This document shows positions 27,784 to 28,400 of a stretch of 28,400 nt of DNA, piece after piece. The notes below the pieces were generated by a model. That model saw nothing but the letters and a program-made list of their open reading frames with translations. It ran no database searches and was not told where the DNA came from. Positions within the stretch are counted from its first letter, which is position 1, and the number at the start of each line of letters is the position of its first letter. The stretch lies in NCBI GenBank assembly GCA_003427395.1, contig BFEA01000179.1:431900-460299 (forward strand), in the 5' to 3' direction. This stretch comes from Chara braunii (lineage: Eukaryota > Streptophyta > Charophyceae > Charales > Characeae). Both the position numbers and the translations under genes were made by a program.

Positions 27784-28400
27784 TAGGGTCACCAGCCCGT
27801 ACGTACGGACGTCCCCGGGCAGACCTCCGTACATACGGGCGTTCGGGGTCCCGTATGGGGTCCGAACCCGACGGCGTTCGGACCCCGCCAAAAATTATTT
27901 CGGGGCCTAAAAATAATAATGGTTTTCTTAATTTTGTTTTATGAGTTCTCTATGACGTGAGGTACATGCCTGTAAATTTTCAAGTCATTTGGCTAAGCCC
28001 AATAAGAATTAAAAATGGCCGAAGATGGCGGTGTCAAAAGGTGCTCGCCCACATATTTTTTCACTTTTTACTTTTTGTTTTCACTTTAGTTCGAGGTCTA
28101 AACAATTTTATTATATTTTGAAACTTTTTTAGTGGGTTTTGTGTTATGTGAAGTACACATCTATAAATTTTCAGGGCATTTAGCTATGCCAAAAAAAAAA
28201 TTAAAAATCACCAAAGACGGCGGTGTCAAAAACATGCTCGCGCACTCACTAAATATAACTCTCTTTTTATTTTTATTTATTTTTATTATTAGTATTTGTT
28301 TTTTATATTTTATTTTTATTTCAAATTTGGTAAGGAATTCGGATGTAATGCTCCGACAAATCTTGTTTAATTTATTTTTCTCCATAACATATCTTTTTTT
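27784..28400 (+). mobile_element. hAT-like MITE, copy C, cut by the window end
   Basis: The start TAGGGTCACCAGCCCG equals that of copy A with C to T at the first base. The GC-rich end fold (GTACGTACGGACG with CCTCCGTAC) is present. The two internal units start near 27901 and 28092, each with the GGCGGTGTCAAAA box. The right end and target duplication lie beyond 28400. Confidence 0.85.

Overview
The window reads as repeat-dominated nuclear DNA of a eukaryote, and I find no intact protein-coding gene. Two U6 snRNA-like copies and a tRNA-Asp-like copy resemble the plant (streptophyte) forms of those RNAs. A minus-strand gag relic looks, from memory, like charophyte green-algal retroelement proteins. 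My leading guess is a streptophyte alga such as Chara; this is inference and was not tested by a search.

Layout. 1-6254: the 3' part of a decayed Ty3/Gypsy LTR retrotransposon on the plus strand (gag, pol, a 41-bp tandem repeat, polypurine tract, 3' LTR). It sits inside a tRNA-related repeat whose uninterrupted relative is at 18119-18255. 6255-10740: non-coding DNA with many perfect inverted repeats, a 136-bp palindromic satellite (6975-7611) and a GC-rich tandem repeat (9346-9745). 10745-11085: an 85-bp repeat next to a (CT)n tract that contains an assembly gap. 11251-14356: a chain of short perfect hairpins mixed with degenerate copies of U6 snRNA (two), tRNAs (several) and LSU rRNA. 16300-18106: the minus-strand gag relic. 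18036-20948: a dense series of nested hairpins. Their outer stems differ in sequence from copy to copy but stay paired, around a recurring inner hairpin close to CTCC-ACG-GGAG. 22242-28400: four copies of a hAT-like non-autonomous DNA transposon, three with both ends present and 8-bp target site duplications (two exact, one with a single mismatch), mixed with microsatellites and further 85-bp repeats.

No pathway links these parts. The element proteins are relics (gag, protease, reverse transcriptase, RNase H, integrase), all broken by stops or frameshifts. The least explained part is the hairpin territory (about 10.1-14.4 and 18.0-21.0 kb). There, pairing appears to be kept while stem sequence changes, both in anonymous hairpins and in copies of known structured RNAs.
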